Source: Staphylococcus lugdunensis (GTDB lineage: Bacteria > Bacillota > Bacilli > Staphylococcales > Staphylococcaceae). From it: a stretch of DNA of 64,000 nt. Positions 1 through 10,156 of this stretch are shown piece after piece. The DNA lies in assembly GCF_002901705.1 (NCBI RefSeq), contig NZ_PPPV01000016.1, positions 124,932 through 188,931 on the forward strand, given 5' to 3'. Position 1 is the stretch's first letter; each line of letters opens with the position of its first letter. Both the position numbers and the translations under genes were made by a program. Under the pieces are notes generated by a model, which was given only the letters and a program-made list of their open reading frames with translations, did not search any database and was not told the DNA's origin.

Positions 1-182
1 CGATAACATAACGCAACATACGTTATTAATAGAAGCTTCAATTTTAATCACTTCAAATTATATTGTAAAAATCATACCGAAGAAAAGATTTTAACATTAC
101 AATTTTAATACTTTGTATTTATGTCCCAAATTGACTTAATATGTAATAAATATCATCAATGAAACACTCTATTTATTTTATA

Positions 183-956
183 TTAACGATAAAAGTCTCT
201 CTGAATACGATCTTTCTTAATACCATATTGTTTATAAAAATGCGCCATATAATTAGCAATTTGTTCATCCCAATATATATCCGTGGCATATTGATGATGT
301 GCTGGATTTGCCGGATTCCACCTCATTTGATACAAGGAAACTTGTCCTTGATCAAAATAGTGTGAGCGAATAAAAGATGCACCATCTATAATCGCTTTAT
401 TGGGAGAAGTCCAATGATGCGTTTTGGCATAACTTTTACCTGTTTGAATGGCATTGCTGTCAAATGCACCAATGCCAAAAAAATTATAATAGCGTTGCTG
501 CCCATCTGTAATACCTTTGGCTAACGTGGATTGTCCTTCCCCGGTTTCAACCAGCGCATGGCTTACTAAATAAATAACATTAATTTTATATTGCTTTTGT
601 GCTGCTAAAAATTGTTGCCCATGGCCATCGAGTATGCCTTTATTATGAAGCATTTGATTTACTTCTTTTTCAGACATCTTAATGGGATGCGTCAGTTCCA
701 TATACTTAAATTCTGTATCTCGAAAAGAAATCCGCATAGCACTTTCGACTTGATGACGATTAGCAGCAGTAAACTCACCGTTATTGTTAATGGTATTTAT
801 CATTTCTGAACTAGTTTGTAACCTCACTGCCTCGTCAAATGTTACCTGCTGATTGCTTATAAAAAATAACTGTCCTTTATATAACAATAAGATGCTAGTT
901 ATGGCTAATATAGTTATAATATAATGTTTTTTTAATTTTTTACGCTTCTTCCTCAA
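183..956 (-). CDS. sagA: Membrane-anchored endo-beta-N-acetylglucosaminidase (SagA-like)
   Basis: Cell-wall hydrolase that should cut the GlcNAc-MurNAc bond of peptidoglycan glycan strands at the outer face of the membrane. The 257-residue product has a basic start, one membrane segment at about residues 11-30 acting as an uncleaved anchor, and a glucosaminidase fold from about 95 onward; the motif HALVETGEGQSTLA (133-146) places the likely catalytic Glu at 137. The start is TTG with a poor ribosome site; no internal Met near the N-terminus offers an alternative. It lies 19 bp after a small membrane-protein gene and may be co-transcribed. The family assignment is firm; the name SagA rests on recognised S. 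aureus gene order. Confidence 0.82.
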   Translation of the reverse strand: MRKKRKKLKKHYIITILAITSILLLYKGQLFFISNQQVTFDEAVRLQTSSEMINTINNNGEFTAANRHQVESAMRISFRDTEFKYMELTHPIKMSEKEVNQMLHNKGILDGHGQQFLAAQKQYKINVIYLVSHALVETGEGQSTLAKGITDGQQRYYNFFGIGAFDSNAIQTGKSYAKTHHWTSPNKAIIDGASFIRSHYFDQGQVSLYQMRWNPANPAHHQYATDIYWDEQIANYMAHFYKQYGIKKDRIQRDFYR

Positions 957-975
957 TGATCTATACTCACAATCT

Positions 976-1209
976 TCACTTTGTCATAATAAAATATGCT
1001 ACAACAATTACTAACACCACAAAAAGAAATGAACCATTGATTGCCCATTTTAAACCTTTGCGCTCTCTAAGTAAGACATTAAATAGTACTAAGCTCATCG
1101 TTAAAGAAATGGCAAACATACTTATTGCTAACATAAACTGCATGATAAACAAACAAATCAGCCCAGCAACTAAGCAAAGATTTGATGCAATCATAATACG
1201 CTTAATCAT
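976..1209 (-). CDS. Small two-helix membrane protein, unknown function
   Basis: A 77-residue protein consisting almost entirely of two hydrophobic segments (about 10-32 and 50-74) joined by a short basic loop with LLRERKGLKW. It is read in the same direction as the glucosaminidase gene 19 bp downstream, suggesting one transcript. The ribosome site is weak (GAGG lies about 17 bases from the ATG), so the start could be the Met at residue 6. I do not recognise the family; a role with the neighbouring wall hydrolase is only inferred from position. Confidence 0.6.
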   Translation of the reverse strand: MIKRIMIASNLCLVAGLICLFIMQFMLAISMFAISLTMSLVLFNVLLRERKGLKWAINGSFLFVVLVIVVAYFIMTK

Positions 1210-1300
1210 TTTTGATTCGATAAGTCTTCATCCTCTCAATTTTACCTATATAACACCATACCATATCCTTAACCTATTGTGCGCTTTATTACATAAAAAG

Positions 1301-1343
1301 AGGACAGTAAAACAAAGTCAAATATAACTTTGTTTTCTGTCCT
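1301..1343 (-). terminator. Intrinsic terminator after the fdhA/DUF1641 pair
   Basis: Inverted repeat AGGACAG / CTGTCCT with an inner ACAAAGT / ACTTTGT stem, followed on the minus strand by a T run at 1299-1296. It sits about 50 bp after the DUF1641 stop codon. Confidence 0.75.
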
Positions 1344-1391
1344 ATCGTTTATATCTAAATATGAATAATACGCTCTATGAACTAATTATGG

Positions 1392-1862
1392 CTAATGTTC
1401 TCTAGACATACCTTTTAGCATATTTAACATATAAGTTAAACTGCGATTCATATCATCATCTTTTAATACACCTAATAAATGTCTAATTGATGTTTTGGCA
1501 TTAGGACTAGCTTGGTTCGCAACATGTAACCCTTTGTTCACTTTAGCTAAAAAGGCACTTAAATCTTTAACTTCCAAATCACCTAATAAAAATACAAGCG
1601 ATGCCATATTAGATAACAAACCGGTATATATGTCCTTATTTAATTCAACTGCAAATTTGTTGATAATAACTTGTCTTCCTTTAATAGCACCATTTAATGC
1701 ATCTAAGAGTTTCGCATCATCCAATACTTTTATTAACTTGATTGCCTTTAAAATACTATCTTTATTATCAGCAATCGCGTCTGTTACTTCAGTAAGGTTT
1801 TCTAACTTAATCTGCTCGTCTGATTTTTTTAGACGTTTGATATTTGTGATTCTTTCAGCCAT
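1392..1862 (-). CDS. DUF1641 protein, small subunit of a ForCE-type formate dehydrogenase
   Basis: A 156-residue soluble, helical, Lys/Leu-rich protein of the DUF1641 family (YrhD/YjgD type). In Bacillus subtilis the matching pair has been described as ForCE, a membrane-associated formate dehydrogenase that passes electrons to menaquinone, with the DUF1641 subunit needed for quinone reactivity; I infer the same job here. Its ATG overlaps the stop of fdhA by one base (TAATG), and its ribosome site AAAGGTGAT lies inside the last fdhA codons, so the two are translationally coupled and probably made in fixed ratio. No transmembrane segment is visible. Confidence 0.8.
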   Translation of the reverse strand: MAERITNIKRLKKSDEQIKLENLTEVTDAIADNKDSILKAIKLIKVLDDAKLLDALNGAIKGRQVIINKFAVELNKDIYTGLLSNMASLVFLLGDLEVKDLSAFLAKVNKGLHVANQASPNAKTSIRHLLGVLKDDDMNRSLTYMLNMLKGMSREH

Positions 1863-4816
1863 TATTGATCACCTTTATTTCCTGGGAAAACGTAGTCCTG
1901 ACGTTCCCATTTTTTCTGAACCTGCACACTATATTGCGGATGACGTTGTTTATCTACGCGGAAGTTCGTTGGATTCAATGGTGACTTGCCACGTCGAGAA
2001 AGGATTTCCATACGACAACTTGTACGTTTGTAGGATGGTGTATCTGTATATTGATCAACATCACTATTTGTCAATAAGTTAATCGCACCCATATCACCGT
2101 GTACCATCGCATCATTATTTAATGGTATATAAATTTCTTTCCCTTTTACTCGGTCAGTGACATGTACAATTAGTTTTGCTTCACCCGTTGTAGATATCAG
2201 TTTAACTTCAGCACCTTCGTGAATATTACGGTCTTTTGCTAATTCTGGTGATATTTCAACAAAGGTATTTGGCATTTTGTACTTAATCATTTCTGTTTGA
2301 TAAGTCATATTACCTTCATGGAAATGTTCAAGTAAACGACCATTATTAACATGTAAGTCATATACTTCATCTTCTTTAAAGAAGTTATCAAATGATAAAG
2401 GATAGAATTTTGCTTTTTTATTCTCAAAATTAAAACCTTCTAAGTAGAGTAATGGTTCGTCTGTACCATCTTCATGCACTGGCCATTGTAAGCTGTCAAA
2501 GCCTTGTAATCGATCATAACTTACACCTGCATATAGAGGTGTTAATCGCGCAATTTCATCCATAATGTCACCAGGATAATTATAATTCCAGTCAAATCCA
2601 AATTCTTTAGCAATCATTTGGAAAATGACCCAGTCAGGTTTAGAATCTCCTAAAGGTGTTAACGCTTGATTAATGCGTTGAATACGACGTTCTGTATTCG
2701 TAAATGTTCCATCTTTTTCGAGTGATGGACTGGCTGGTAACACGACATCTGCATATGAAGCTGTGAAAGTTAGAAATTCATCTTGTACCACTAAAAAGTC
2801 TACTTTTTCTAATGCAGATTGTACAAAATTAATGTTTGAATCTACAATACCTGTATCTTCACCGTATAAGTAAAGTGAATGTATTTCATCATTATGGATA
2901 CCCTCCATCATTTGATGATTATCTCGTCCAGGTGTTGGATTTAATGTTACACCATATTCTTTTTCAAATTTAGCACGCACATCATCATCTACAACTCTTT
3001 GATAACCAGTAAATTGATCTGGCATGCTTCCCATATCACTTGCACCTTGAACATTATTATGTCCTCGTAATGGATAGGCACCTGAGCCAGGTTTACGATA
3101 ATTGCCTGTTGCTAATAAGAAATTGGAAATTGCTGTACTAGAGTCACTACCAATATCTTGTTGCGTAATACCCATAGCCCAGCAAATAGCTACAGTTTCT
3201 GCTTTAGCTCCTTCTTCAGCAAACTTAATAAGTCTTTCTTTTGGTATACCAGTAGCTTCTTCAGCAAATTCCATTGTAAATGGTTCTAATGATGCATAAT
3301 AATCATCAAAGTTATCTACCCATTCATCAATGAATGCCTTATCATGTAAGTCGTGATCGATGATATATTTTGTTGCTGCACCTAACCATACGAGATCCGT
3401 TCCTGGTTTAGGTTGGTAAAATTCATCTGCACGTTCTGCCATTTCATGTTTGCGTATATCAAAGACATGTGAGCGTTGCCCGAATAACTTTTGAGCACGT
3501 TTCATACGTGATGCAATGACCGGATGAGCCTCTGCCGTATTTGTACCTATAAGCACAGTCATTGCTGCTTTTTCTAAATCTTCTATAGAACCAGAGTCAC
3601 CACCATGTCCTACTGTTCTAAATAAACCTTTTGTTGCTGGTGCCTGACAATATCTTGAACAGTTATCAACGTTATTAGATCCAAAAACTTGTCGTGATAA
3701 CTTTTGCATTAAATACGATTCTTCATTGGTTCCTTTAGATGACGCAATAAAGGCTAAAGCTTCGCCACCATATTGATTTTTAATCTGACTAAAGTTATCT
3801 ACAACAACTTTCAAAGCTTCATCCCATTCAACTTCATGGAATTCACCATTTTTACGAACTAGAGGTTTCGTTAAACGCTGATCAGAATTGATATGTCCCC
3901 ATGAGAATTTACCTTTAACACATGTTGCAACCTTGTTGGCTGGAGAATCATGTGAAGGTTGAACTTTTAATACTTCTCTATCTTTCGTCCATACTTCAAA
4001 TGAACAACCTACACCACAATATGTGCATACGGTTTTCGTTTTGTTAATACGTTCTTTACGCATTTCTGCTTCTGAATCAGAAATCGCAAATAATGGACCA
4101 TAACCTGGTTCAGCCTTTTTTGTTAAGTCAATCATAGCTGCTAGAGAACCTGGCTCTGTATCAGTCATATAACCTGCATTACCTTCCATATTAACTTCCA
4201 TCATAGCGTTACACGGGCACACTGTAGCACATTGACCACACGATACACATGAAGATTCATTGATAGGTACATCATTGTCCCAAATGACACGTGGATGTTC
4301 TCTATCCCAGTCAATGCGAATGGTTTCATTTACTTCAATGTCTTGACATGCCTCTACACAACGCCCACACAAAATACATTGATTAGGGTCATATCGATAA
4401 AATGGACCATAATCTTTCTCGTATGGTTTTTCTTTATATTCATAAGTTTGATGTTGTAATCCCCACTCGTCCATCGTATTATGAATTTCACAATCACCGT
4501 TATTGTAATCACAAACAGTACAATACAGCATATGCTTTTCCAAAATTCTATCTAGCGCTTCTTTTTGGCTTGATTTAACCTCATTATTTTCAGTATTAAC
4601 CGTCATTGGACGATCAATTGTCGTACTACACGCTCGCTCAATTTGCCCATCAATTTCAACCATACATGTATCACATGTCTGGATTGGTCCCATTGATTCG
4701 TTATAGCAAATTGAAGGTACGAACGTATTTCTTGACTTAATAAACTCAAGTAAGTTTGTTCCAGGTTCAACAAGATAATCTGTGCCATCTAATGTAACAA
4801 TTAAATGTTCCTGCAT
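1862..4816 (-). CDS. fdhA: Molybdopterin formate dehydrogenase catalytic subunit
   Basis: Oxidises formate to CO2 with a bis-molybdopterin guanine dinucleotide cofactor. The 984 residues read as: a plant-type 2Fe-2S domain (Cys 37, 48, 51, 63), a His/Cys3 4Fe-4S cluster (His95, Cys 99, 102, 109), two ferredoxin 4Fe-4S motifs (Cys 147/150/153/157 and 190/193/196/200), a further 4Fe-4S site (Cys 264/267/271/299) and the molybdopterin domains. At the site that is Sec in E. coli FdhF there is Cys390 ([13 protein letters not shown]), and the following residue is Gln391 where FdhF has His. The layout matches Bacillus YrhE/YjgC rather than NAD-linked enzymes. Ribosome site GGTGAAGGT precedes the ATG; no chaperone gene is adjacent. 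Confidence 0.9.
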   Translation of the reverse strand: MQEHLIVTLDGTDYLVEPGTNLLEFIKSRNTFVPSICYNESMGPIQTCDTCMVEIDGQIERACSTTIDRPMTVNTENNEVKSSQKEALDRILEKHMLYCTVCDYNNGDCEIHNTMDEWGLQHQTYEYKEKPYEKDYGPFYRYDPNQCILCGRCVEACQDIEVNETIRIDWDREHPRVIWDNDVPINESSCVSCGQCATVCPCNAMMEVNMEGNAGYMTDTEPGSLAAMIDLTKKAEPGYGPLFAISDSEAEMRKERINKTKTVCTYCGVGCSFEVWTKDREVLKVQPSHDSPANKVATCVKGKFSWGHINSDQRLTKPLVRKNGEFHEVEWDEALKVVVDNFSQIKNQYGGEALAFIASSKGTNEESYLMQKLSRQVFGSNNVDNCSRYCQAPATKGLFRTVGHGGDSGSIEDLEKAAMTVLIGTNTAEAHPVIASRMKRAQKLFGQRSHVFDIRKHEMAERADEFYQPKPGTDLVWLGAATKYIIDHDLHDKAFIDEWVDNFDDYYASLEPFTMEFAEEATGIPKERLIKFAEEGAKAETVAICWAMGITQQDIGSDSSTAISNFLLATGNYRKPGSGAYPLRGHNNVQGASDMGSMPDQFTGYQRVVDDDVRAKFEKEYGVTLNPTPGRDNHQMMEGIHNDEIHSLYLYGEDTGIVDSNINFVQSALEKVDFLVVQDEFLTFTASYADVVLPASPSLEKDGTFTNTERRIQRINQALTPLGDSKPDWVIFQMIAKEFGFDWNYNYPGDIMDEIARLTPLYAGVSYDRLQGFDSLQWPVHEDGTDEPLLYLEGFNFENKKAKFYPLSFDNFFKEDEVYDLHVNNGRLLEHFHEGNMTYQTEMIKYKMPNTFVEISPELAKDRNIHEGAEVKLISTTGEAKLIVHVTDRVKGKEIYIPLNNDAMVHGDMGAINLLTNSDVDQYTDTPSYKRTSCRMEILSRRGKSPLNPTNFRVDKQRHPQYSVQVQKKWERQDYVFPGNKGDQ

Positions 4817-5045
4817 ACCTTCACCCCATTTATATTTATTTAATTCTTAAAAGACTTCTCTATATCCTACATCAATACCCCACATATAAATATATCGATA
4901 ATAGAATCATCTTAATTGTATAACTTAATGACTAGAATGTTAAGACTTTAATAACATTTAAAAAAATCAATTCTTTTTTCCTGCATACGTTTTCATTAAA
5001 AGTAATATGAGCATCTTATTGTTAATAATTAAAGAAACTGGCACA

Positions 5046-5092
5046 TAAAAAAATTAACCAGTAAATACGTTTTTGTAACTTCATTTACTGGC
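5046..5092 (-). terminator. Intrinsic terminator after lcpC
   Basis: Stem AGCCAGTAAAT / ATTTACTGGTT read on the minus strand, followed by a run of T (5055-5046), starting about 25 bp after the lcpC stop. The rest of the 4817-5045 gap holds the AT-rich upstream region of fdhA, with no clear further feature. Confidence 0.75.
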
Positions 5093-5115
5093 TAATTTGT
5101 TTATAATACCTTTTA

Positions 5116-6066
5116 TTATAGGCCTAAATTACTATTTATAATGTCTGTGCTGTCTTTTTTAGATGATTCGCTTGGAATAAAGTAGTATAATCCATCATCT
5201 TGAATACCACCTTGACCATCTAATTGATAGCGATTCACTGTTTTATTCGCACCTTTGTAATTACTGCGAATTTGATTCATTTCACTTAAACTCAAATCTG
5301 TTTTAACATTTTTTTGTATTTCAGACAATAAACTATTGAAATGCGTGATAGAAGATTTACTTACCATTTTATTGGCCATTGCTTGTAAAATGATTTGCTG
5401 TCGTTCTTGACGACCGAAATCGCCACCTGCGCCTTCTTCTTTACGACTTCTGATAAAGTTCATTGCTTTATCGCCATCTAAATGTGTTTTTTCACCATGA
5501 ACGAAGTGTGTGCCATTAATGGTAAAGGTGTCATTACTTACAACATCAACGCCACCTAATGCATCAATCATATCATGTAAACCATCCATATCAATCGTAG
5601 CATAATGATCGATTGGAACATTCATCAATTTTTCTAATGATTTTACAGCCATGTTGGCACCACCATAAGCATATGCATGGTTGATTTTTTCAGTTGTTCC
5701 TCTACCAACAATATCTGCTTTTGTATCCCTTGGAATACTGACTATATCCGTTTTTTGTTTGCTAGGGTTTATTGATAGAATCATGATGGTATCACTTCTT
5801 TGTCCATCATTTGCTTGTTTTCTTTTGGCATCAGAATCAACACCAAATAACGCAATCGTAAAAGGTTCTCCTTTACTTAAATTGACATTTTTACTTCTTA
5901 ATGCTGAATGACTGCGATCAAGAGGATTATGTATTTTATCCCCTGTAATAAAAATTTTCGCAGCGACATATATAACTGCTATAATTGCCAATAATACTAG
6001 TATTCCAAACATCCATAAAAAGATTTTTAACGGTAAATTCATTTTTTTCCGTTCTGACCGTCGCAC
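5116..6066 (-). CDS. lcpC: LytR-CpsA-Psr (LCP) family cell-wall ligase, LcpC type
   Basis: LCP enzymes move lipid-linked glycopolymers such as wall teichoic acid onto peptidoglycan outside the cell. The protein has a short basic cytoplasmic end, one membrane helix (KIFLWMFGILVLLAIIAVIY) and an extracellular LCP domain with RSDTIMILSI, SIPRDTKADI and FIRSRKEEG, which carry the arginines that hold the polyprenyl phosphate. The reading frame extends back to a GTG at 6084, but GTG at 6066 lies 8 bases after a GGAG and is my preferred start (316 residues). S. aureus has three LCP proteins; assignment to LcpC rests on the neighbours fdhA and suhB. Confidence 0.85.
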   Translation of the reverse strand: MRRSERKKMNLPLKIFLWMFGILVLLAIIAVIYVAAKIFITGDKIHNPLDRSHSALRSKNVNLSKGEPFTIALFGVDSDAKRKQANDGQRSDTIMILSINPSKQKTDIVSIPRDTKADIVGRGTTEKINHAYAYGGANMAVKSLEKLMNVPIDHYATIDMDGLHDMIDALGGVDVVSNDTFTINGTHFVHGEKTHLDGDKAMNFIRSRKEEGAGGDFGRQERQQIILQAMANKMVSKSSITHFNSLLSEIQKNVKTDLSLSEMNQIRSNYKGANKTVNRYQLDGQGGIQDDGLYYFIPSESSKKDSTDIINSNLGL

Positions 6067-6184
6067 ACAAACCACTCCATTCACTATTAGTCACATCAAT
6101 TATATCCATAAAACATTATTTTTGAATACATCTTTAGCCTTATTTATTAGAATTTTGCTAAAATGTTTCACTATTATTTAAAAT

Positions 6185-6961
6185 TTAACTATAGCGCTGA
6201 TAAATATTAATAATCTCGTCATAGCAACCTTCATTACTGATAATAAACGGACCTGCTTCAGAAATATTTAGAGCAGCACGAGTCAAACATGTCATCTTCA
6301 GTCCTAATTCCTTGGCAAATAAATGTTGTTCTGCAATATCCCAAGGCTTAGGATTCGTATTAATATATGCACCAAATTGTCCCTTTATTACTTTTATTGA
6401 ATCTAAACCACATGAGCCAATGTTGCGATTAGCAAAACATGCTTCACGCAATGCTTTGGATACATCTACTGGTATATACTGCGCATCAAATGAAATCATC
6501 GCATCTTGTAAACTAAGTATGGGTGGTTTGGGTAAAGGATTATTGTTTTCAAAGGCCCCTCGATGTTCGATTGCTTTATAGAGCTTTTGATGAACATAAT
6601 CGTATATGTATGATAACTTAGGCTTTCCATTAACAAAATAACCGATAATAATACAATAATCTTCTTGTTGTTTTACTAAATTTGCAGTACCGTCGATTGG
6701 ATCTAACAACCACACATGTCCTTCATGTGCACTTATCGTGTCATTATTTTTCTCTTCAGCTACCAATTGATGTCCTGGAAGATGCTCATGTAACATTTCA
6801 CTAAAATGCTGCTGTAAGGCTTTATCGACATTTGTTACCAAATCAAATCTATCTTGCTTTATATCTGTATCTAATTTAGCCAATAACTGAGGAATGATTA
6901 CATCAAGCTGTTGTATCCATCTCTCAATAAGCTGATCAATTTCTTCTAATCGCTTATGCAT
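6185..6961 (-). CDS. suhB: Inositol-monophosphatase family protein
   Basis: Mg-dependent sugar-phosphate phosphatase of the IMPase/SuhB family. The metal-binding motifs are present: WLLDPIDGTANLV and, nearer the C-terminus, PWDIAEQHLFAKELG. About 258 residues, the normal family length. The frame begins at GTG 6973, but ATG 6961 has a good GAGGTG at 9 bases and is preferred. The true substrate in staphylococci is not evident from sequence (inositol-1-phosphate, NADP or fructose-bisphosphate are all used in the family). Confidence 0.85.
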   Translation of the reverse strand: MHKRLEEIDQLIERWIQQLDVIIPQLLAKLDTDIKQDRFDLVTNVDKALQQHFSEMLHEHLPGHQLVAEEKNNDTISAHEGHVWLLDPIDGTANLVKQQEDYCIIIGYFVNGKPKLSYIYDYVHQKLYKAIEHRGAFENNNPLPKPPILSLQDAMISFDAQYIPVDVSKALREACFANRNIGSCGLDSIKVIKGQFGAYINTNPKPWDIAEQHLFAKELGLKMTCLTRAALNISEAGPFIISNEGCYDEIINIYQRYS

Positions 6962-7045
6962 TAAATGAGTCACCTCATTTCTTTTTTACTTTATTTTAAC
7001 GTATTCCTATATTAACGTATAGCTGATTTATAATTAAATTCAAAC

Positions 7046-7192
7046 AAAAAAACGGCTAGTCATATGCTAGCCGACAAATAGAAAGGAAAGTAAGTAATAA
7101 ATATTGAAGATGTTTCGATGTAACGTGAACGATTATTTTAAGCTATCTGTTACATAGCTTTACCCCTTTGTTTGTAATCGCTCTCCCCTGTT
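7046..7192 (-). ncRNA. rsaI: Small regulatory RNA matching RsaI (RsaOG)
   Basis: No reading frame fits this gap, but the minus strand has a TATAAT at 7204-7199, then a roughly 147-base transcript unit with two G tracks (AGGGGAG near its 5' end and AAAGGGGTAAA about 25 bases later) and a terminator with perfect stem CGGCTAG / CTAGCCG and seven Ts (7052-7046). Size, the paired G tracks and the position beside suhB match RsaI, a CcpA-repressed sRNA of S. aureus whose G tracks pair with C-rich loops of other Rsa RNAs. A cre-like site lies immediately upstream. The identity is from recalled literature and was not searched. Confidence 0.75.
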
Positions 7193-7225
7193 ACAATTAT
7201 TATAATAGCACAATTATTAAGAAAA

Positions 7226-7239
7226 TGTAAGCGTTTTCC
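7226..7239. promoter_or_regulatory. cre-like CcpA site over the RsaI promoter
   Basis: TGTAAGCGTTTTCC matches the catabolite-responsive consensus TGNAARCGNWWWCA in all but the last base. It covers the -35 region of the minus-strand sRNA promoter, the place expected for repression by CcpA while glucose is present. Confidence 0.75.
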
Positions 7240-7351
7240 AAATATTTTTTAATTTTTTTTAGTTACAAAACACTTTACATATATACAAATGTCATCATTG
7301 TCGCTTATATGTTATAATTAAAGTAATATGTAACATTAGGTGGTGTCTAAT

Positions 7352-8041
7352 TTGAATAAAGCTGAAAGACAAAATCAACTCATCCATGTAATACAACAGA
7401 ATCGTAAAATGACAGCCTCTGAATTAGCAACAGCATTAAATGTGTCTAAACGTACCATTTCGCGTGATATCGCCGAGTTAGAAGAACAAGGTGTAAGGAT
7501 ATTTGCACAGCATGGTAAATTGGGCGGTTTTCAAATTCAACAGTCTCAATCAAAAATGGCACTTTCCATCTCAGAAGAGCAACTACTTGCACTTTTTCTT
7601 ACACTAAATGAAAGTCAATCGTATTCTTCATTACCTTATAAACAAGAAATACAAGAAATTATTCAGCAATGTTTAAAGTTGCCAAATACACGCGTAAGAA
7701 AGCTGCTTAAACGTATGGACAAATATATTAAATTCGACACAATTGAAGCGACACCATTACCTAAGTTGTTTTCAGACATTCTCATATACAGTGCCGAACG
7801 CAACGTAATGTCTGTCGATTTTGTTAGCGATAATAAAATGGCTGCTCAAAATGTTATTTTTATCGGTATTTTATGTAAAAACGCTGAGTGGCTTGCGATT
7901 GTTTTTGATATTGGACACGGTTGTACACGAGAATTACCTATATTAGCAATCCATGATATTTCATATTCTTTCGAAAAGACTTTAAACACGCATGATATAA
8001 CAATTGATAATTATACACAATTTTTAAACCCGTCAGATTAA
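7352..8041 (+). CDS. DeoR/YafY-like HTH transcription regulator
   Basis: A 230-residue protein with an N-terminal winged helix of the HTH_11 type (KMTASELATALNVSKRTISRDIAELEEQGVRI split over residues 20-50) and an unassigned C-terminal part that probably senses a ligand. The frame runs back to GTG 7340, but TTG 7352 sits 8 bases after AGGTGG and gives a protein beginning with LNKAERQ. It stands alone, with its own TATAAT at 7313-7318 and a terminator at its end. It lies directly before the amino-sugar operon in the same orientation, so it may regulate it; that is inference. Confidence 0.75.
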   Translation: MNKAERQNQLIHVIQQNRKMTASELATALNVSKRTISRDIAELEEQGVRIFAQHGKLGGFQIQQSQSKMALSISEEQLLALFLTLNESQSYSSLPYKQEIQEIIQQCLKLPNTRVRKLLKRMDKYIKFDTIEATPLPKLFSDILIYSAERNVMSVDFVSDNKMAAQNVIFIGILCKNAEWLAIVFDIGHGCTRELPILAIHDISYSFEKTLNTHDITIDNYTQFLNPSD

Positions 8042-8062
8042 CTGTATTCTGTCGGGTTTTTT
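8027..8062 (+). terminator. Intrinsic terminator overlapping the end of the DeoR-like gene
   Basis: AACCCGTCAGA pairs with TCTGTCGGGTT, followed by TTTT. The left arm covers the final codons of the regulator gene. Confidence 0.8.
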
Positions 8063-8148
8063 AAGTTTAAAAACAGACAATTATCGTGCTGAAATCAATA
8101 TCATTTTATTGTTTTCTAAATTAAATATAAAAATATTTTATAGGTAAA

Positions 8149-8177
8149 TTGTAAACTGATTACGTAACGTTTATAAT
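8149..8177 (+). promoter_or_regulatory. Sigma-A promoter of the mupG/murQ-like operon
   Basis: TTGTAA and TATAAT with an ideal 17-base spacer. The spacer contains an 8-base perfect palindrome TTACGTAA (8160-8167), a plausible half of an operator. Confidence 0.65.
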
Positions 8178-8209
8178 AAATATGATTATAGCATTAAAGG
8201 AGGTTTACC

Positions 8210-9259
8210 ATGGTTGGATTTTCAGTATATCTAGGAACAACCTTAAACAAGACATACATACACAAGATGACTCAGCTTGGTTATGACATGATATTCACAT
8301 CCTTGCAGTTATCTAAGTTATCGCTACGTCAACAACTTGCATATTTGGGAGAGTTATGTGAGCTTTTGCGTAACGTCAATATGACTTATGTAATAGATGT
8401 ACATCCTGACTTGCTTAATCATGACTTTTTTACATTTTTCAATAATATTTCGACAGGGAATTTTATTATTAGAATAGATAATCAGCTTCAAATTTCAATG
8501 ATCGAAGAACTGCAAAATCATGGTTTAAAATGCTGTTTAAACGCAAGTACCATTGATGCTTCAATATTGCAGCAACTTCCTACTAAACAACCTATATACT
8601 ACTGTCATAATTATTATCCACGGCCTGATACTGGTTTATCAACAGATTTTGTCAGCGCACAAAATCACTTAATTCGACAGTTTGATTCAAATAGCATTAT
8701 TTTTGCTTTTATACCAGGATCAGAATTTCGTGGACCACTTTATTGCGGACTACCTACAATAGAGCAGCATAGAACAAACAATCCTTTATTAGCTGCAACT
8801 CAACTTATGAATAGTGGCATCAATAATATTATTATTAGCGATCCATACATGACTGCCAAACATGCTGAACAACTTATATTTATGTTACGAGATAGACATT
8901 TCAAGCTTAAGGTGACCAAACTGGAACATTCTTATCAACAATTATTATTACAACAACATACATCACGGCCTGATGCACCAGAACATGTGATTCGCTCATC
9001 GGAATCTCGCTCTAGATGCCAGCAACATATCACGTCACAGCCTTACCCATTCGATATTAGAAGTTGTGGCCATGTGACGATAGATAATCATTTAAATGGG
9101 CGTTATGAAGGTGAAATTCAAATTGTTAGAACTCCTTTACCGACACATTCACATGTTAATTATCTTGCTACAATTGTTGCAGAGGACCAAGTCTTACTAC
9201 CACTCATCCAACCAAATGATACATTTGAATTTATTGAAGATAAAGGAGTAAATCAATGA
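8210..9259 (+). CDS. DUF871 protein, MupG-like 6-phospho-muramidase
   Basis: A 349-residue DUF871 (GH170) protein. The characterised member, S. aureus MupG, hydrolyses MurNAc-6-phosphate-beta-1,4-GlcNAc inside the cell during peptidoglycan recycling. The N-terminus ([18 protein letters not shown]) begins the TIM barrel and the C-terminal part from about residue 270 is the cyclophilin-like domain. Perfect ribosome site AAAGGAGG. It overlaps the next gene by four bases (ATGA), and the operon order hydrolase, etherase, PTS, RpiR is that of mupG-murQ-murP-murR. The classical mup cluster lies elsewhere in S. aureus, so this looks like a paralogous set with perhaps another disaccharide phosphate as substrate. 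Confidence 0.75.
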   Translation: MVGFSVYLGTTLNKTYIHKMTQLGYDMIFTSLQLSKLSLRQQLAYLGELCELLRNVNMTYVIDVHPDLLNHDFFTFFNNISTGNFIIRIDNQLQISMIEELQNHGLKCCLNASTIDASILQQLPTKQPIYYCHNYYPRPDTGLSTDFVSAQNHLIRQFDSNSIIFAFIPGSEFRGPLYCGLPTIEQHRTNNPLLAATQLMNSGINNIIISDPYMTAKHAEQLIFMLRDRHFKLKVTKLEHSYQQLLLQQHTSRPDAPEHVIRSSESRSRCQQHITSQPYPFDIRSCGHVTIDNHLNGRYEGEIQIVRTPLPTHSHVNYLATIVAEDQVLLPLIQPNDTFEFIEDKGVNQ

Positions 9260-10143
9260 AACATTTAATGACAGAGCGTAGAAACAAACGTACGATGCAC
9301 CTGGATGACATGCCTATTTTAGAAGCATTAAAAACAATTAACAGCGAAGATCAACAAGTAGCAATAGCAGTTCAGCAAATTTTACCGGAATTAAGTAAAG
9401 CCATTGAAACAATCATTCATCAATTTTCTAAAGGTGGCAGACTCATTTATATCGGTGCAGGCACAAGTGGACGTTTAGGTGTGCTCGATGCTGCAGAGTG
9501 TGTACCAACATTCAATACATCACCAGGTGAAGTTATTGGTCTAATTGCTGGAGGACAAGGTGCAATGACAACAGCCATTGAAGGAGCTGAAGACAGTGCA
9601 TCATTAGGAGAACAAGATTTAAAAAATATCAATCTTAATAAACAAGATGTGGTTGTAGGAATTTCAGCCAGTGGTCGTACACCTTATGTCATAGGTGCAC
9701 TCACTTATGCGAATCAATTAGAAGCTAAAACCGTTGCCTTATCTTGTAATGTCAACAGTGATATAAGTCAACTTGCAGATTATGCACTAGAAGTTAACGT
9801 TGGTCCCGAAGTATTAACTGGATCAACGCGTTTAAAAGCCGGTACTTCACAAAAGTTAGTGCTTAATATGATATCGACAATGACTATGATTGGCATCGGT
9901 AAAGTATATGATAACTTGATGGTCGACTTGAAACCAACAAACACCAAATTACAACAACGTTCAATTCATATAATTGAAGATATATGTAGTATTAATCATG
10001 AAACAGCACAACATCTTTATCAACAAGCTAATAATGATATTAAAGTAGCAGTTGTCATGCATATGTGTGACACTTCTAGAAACGATGCCCAACTAAGATT
10101 AACCAAGCATAATGGAGTCATTAAAAAAGCGATTCAATCTTAA
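9256..10143 (+). CDS. MurQ-like SIS-domain N-acetylmuramate-6-phosphate etherase
   Basis: A 295-residue SIS-fold protein. MurQ removes D-lactate from MurNAc-6-phosphate, giving GlcNAc-6-phosphate. The family signature is intact: [43 protein letters not shown] and [18 protein letters not shown]. The sequence differs clearly from the S. aureus MurQ I remember, so I treat it as a paralogue. The start at 9256 overlaps the upstream stop and has GGAG at 7 bases; ATG 9268 is a weaker alternative. It probably makes a product that enters amino-sugar catabolism through NagA/NagB, encoded elsewhere. Confidence 0.8.
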   Translation: MKHLMTERRNKRTMHLDDMPILEALKTINSEDQQVAIAVQQILPELSKAIETIIHQFSKGGRLIYIGAGTSGRLGVLDAAECVPTFNTSPGEVIGLIAGGQGAMTTAIEGAEDSASLGEQDLKNINLNKQDVVVGISASGRTPYVIGALTYANQLEAKTVALSCNVNSDISQLADYALEVNVGPEVLTGSTRLKAGTSQKLVLNMISTMTMIGIGKVYDNLMVDLKPTNTKLQQRSIHIIEDICSINHETAQHLYQQANNDIKVAVVMHMCDTSRNDAQLRLTKHNGVIKKAIQS

Positions 10144-10156
10144 GGAGGCGTTTCTT

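Noticed and set aside
956..1327. 123-codon plus-strand frame opposite the small membrane gene
   Set aside because: Runs antisense through the 77-residue gene and a terminator, with no ribosome site.
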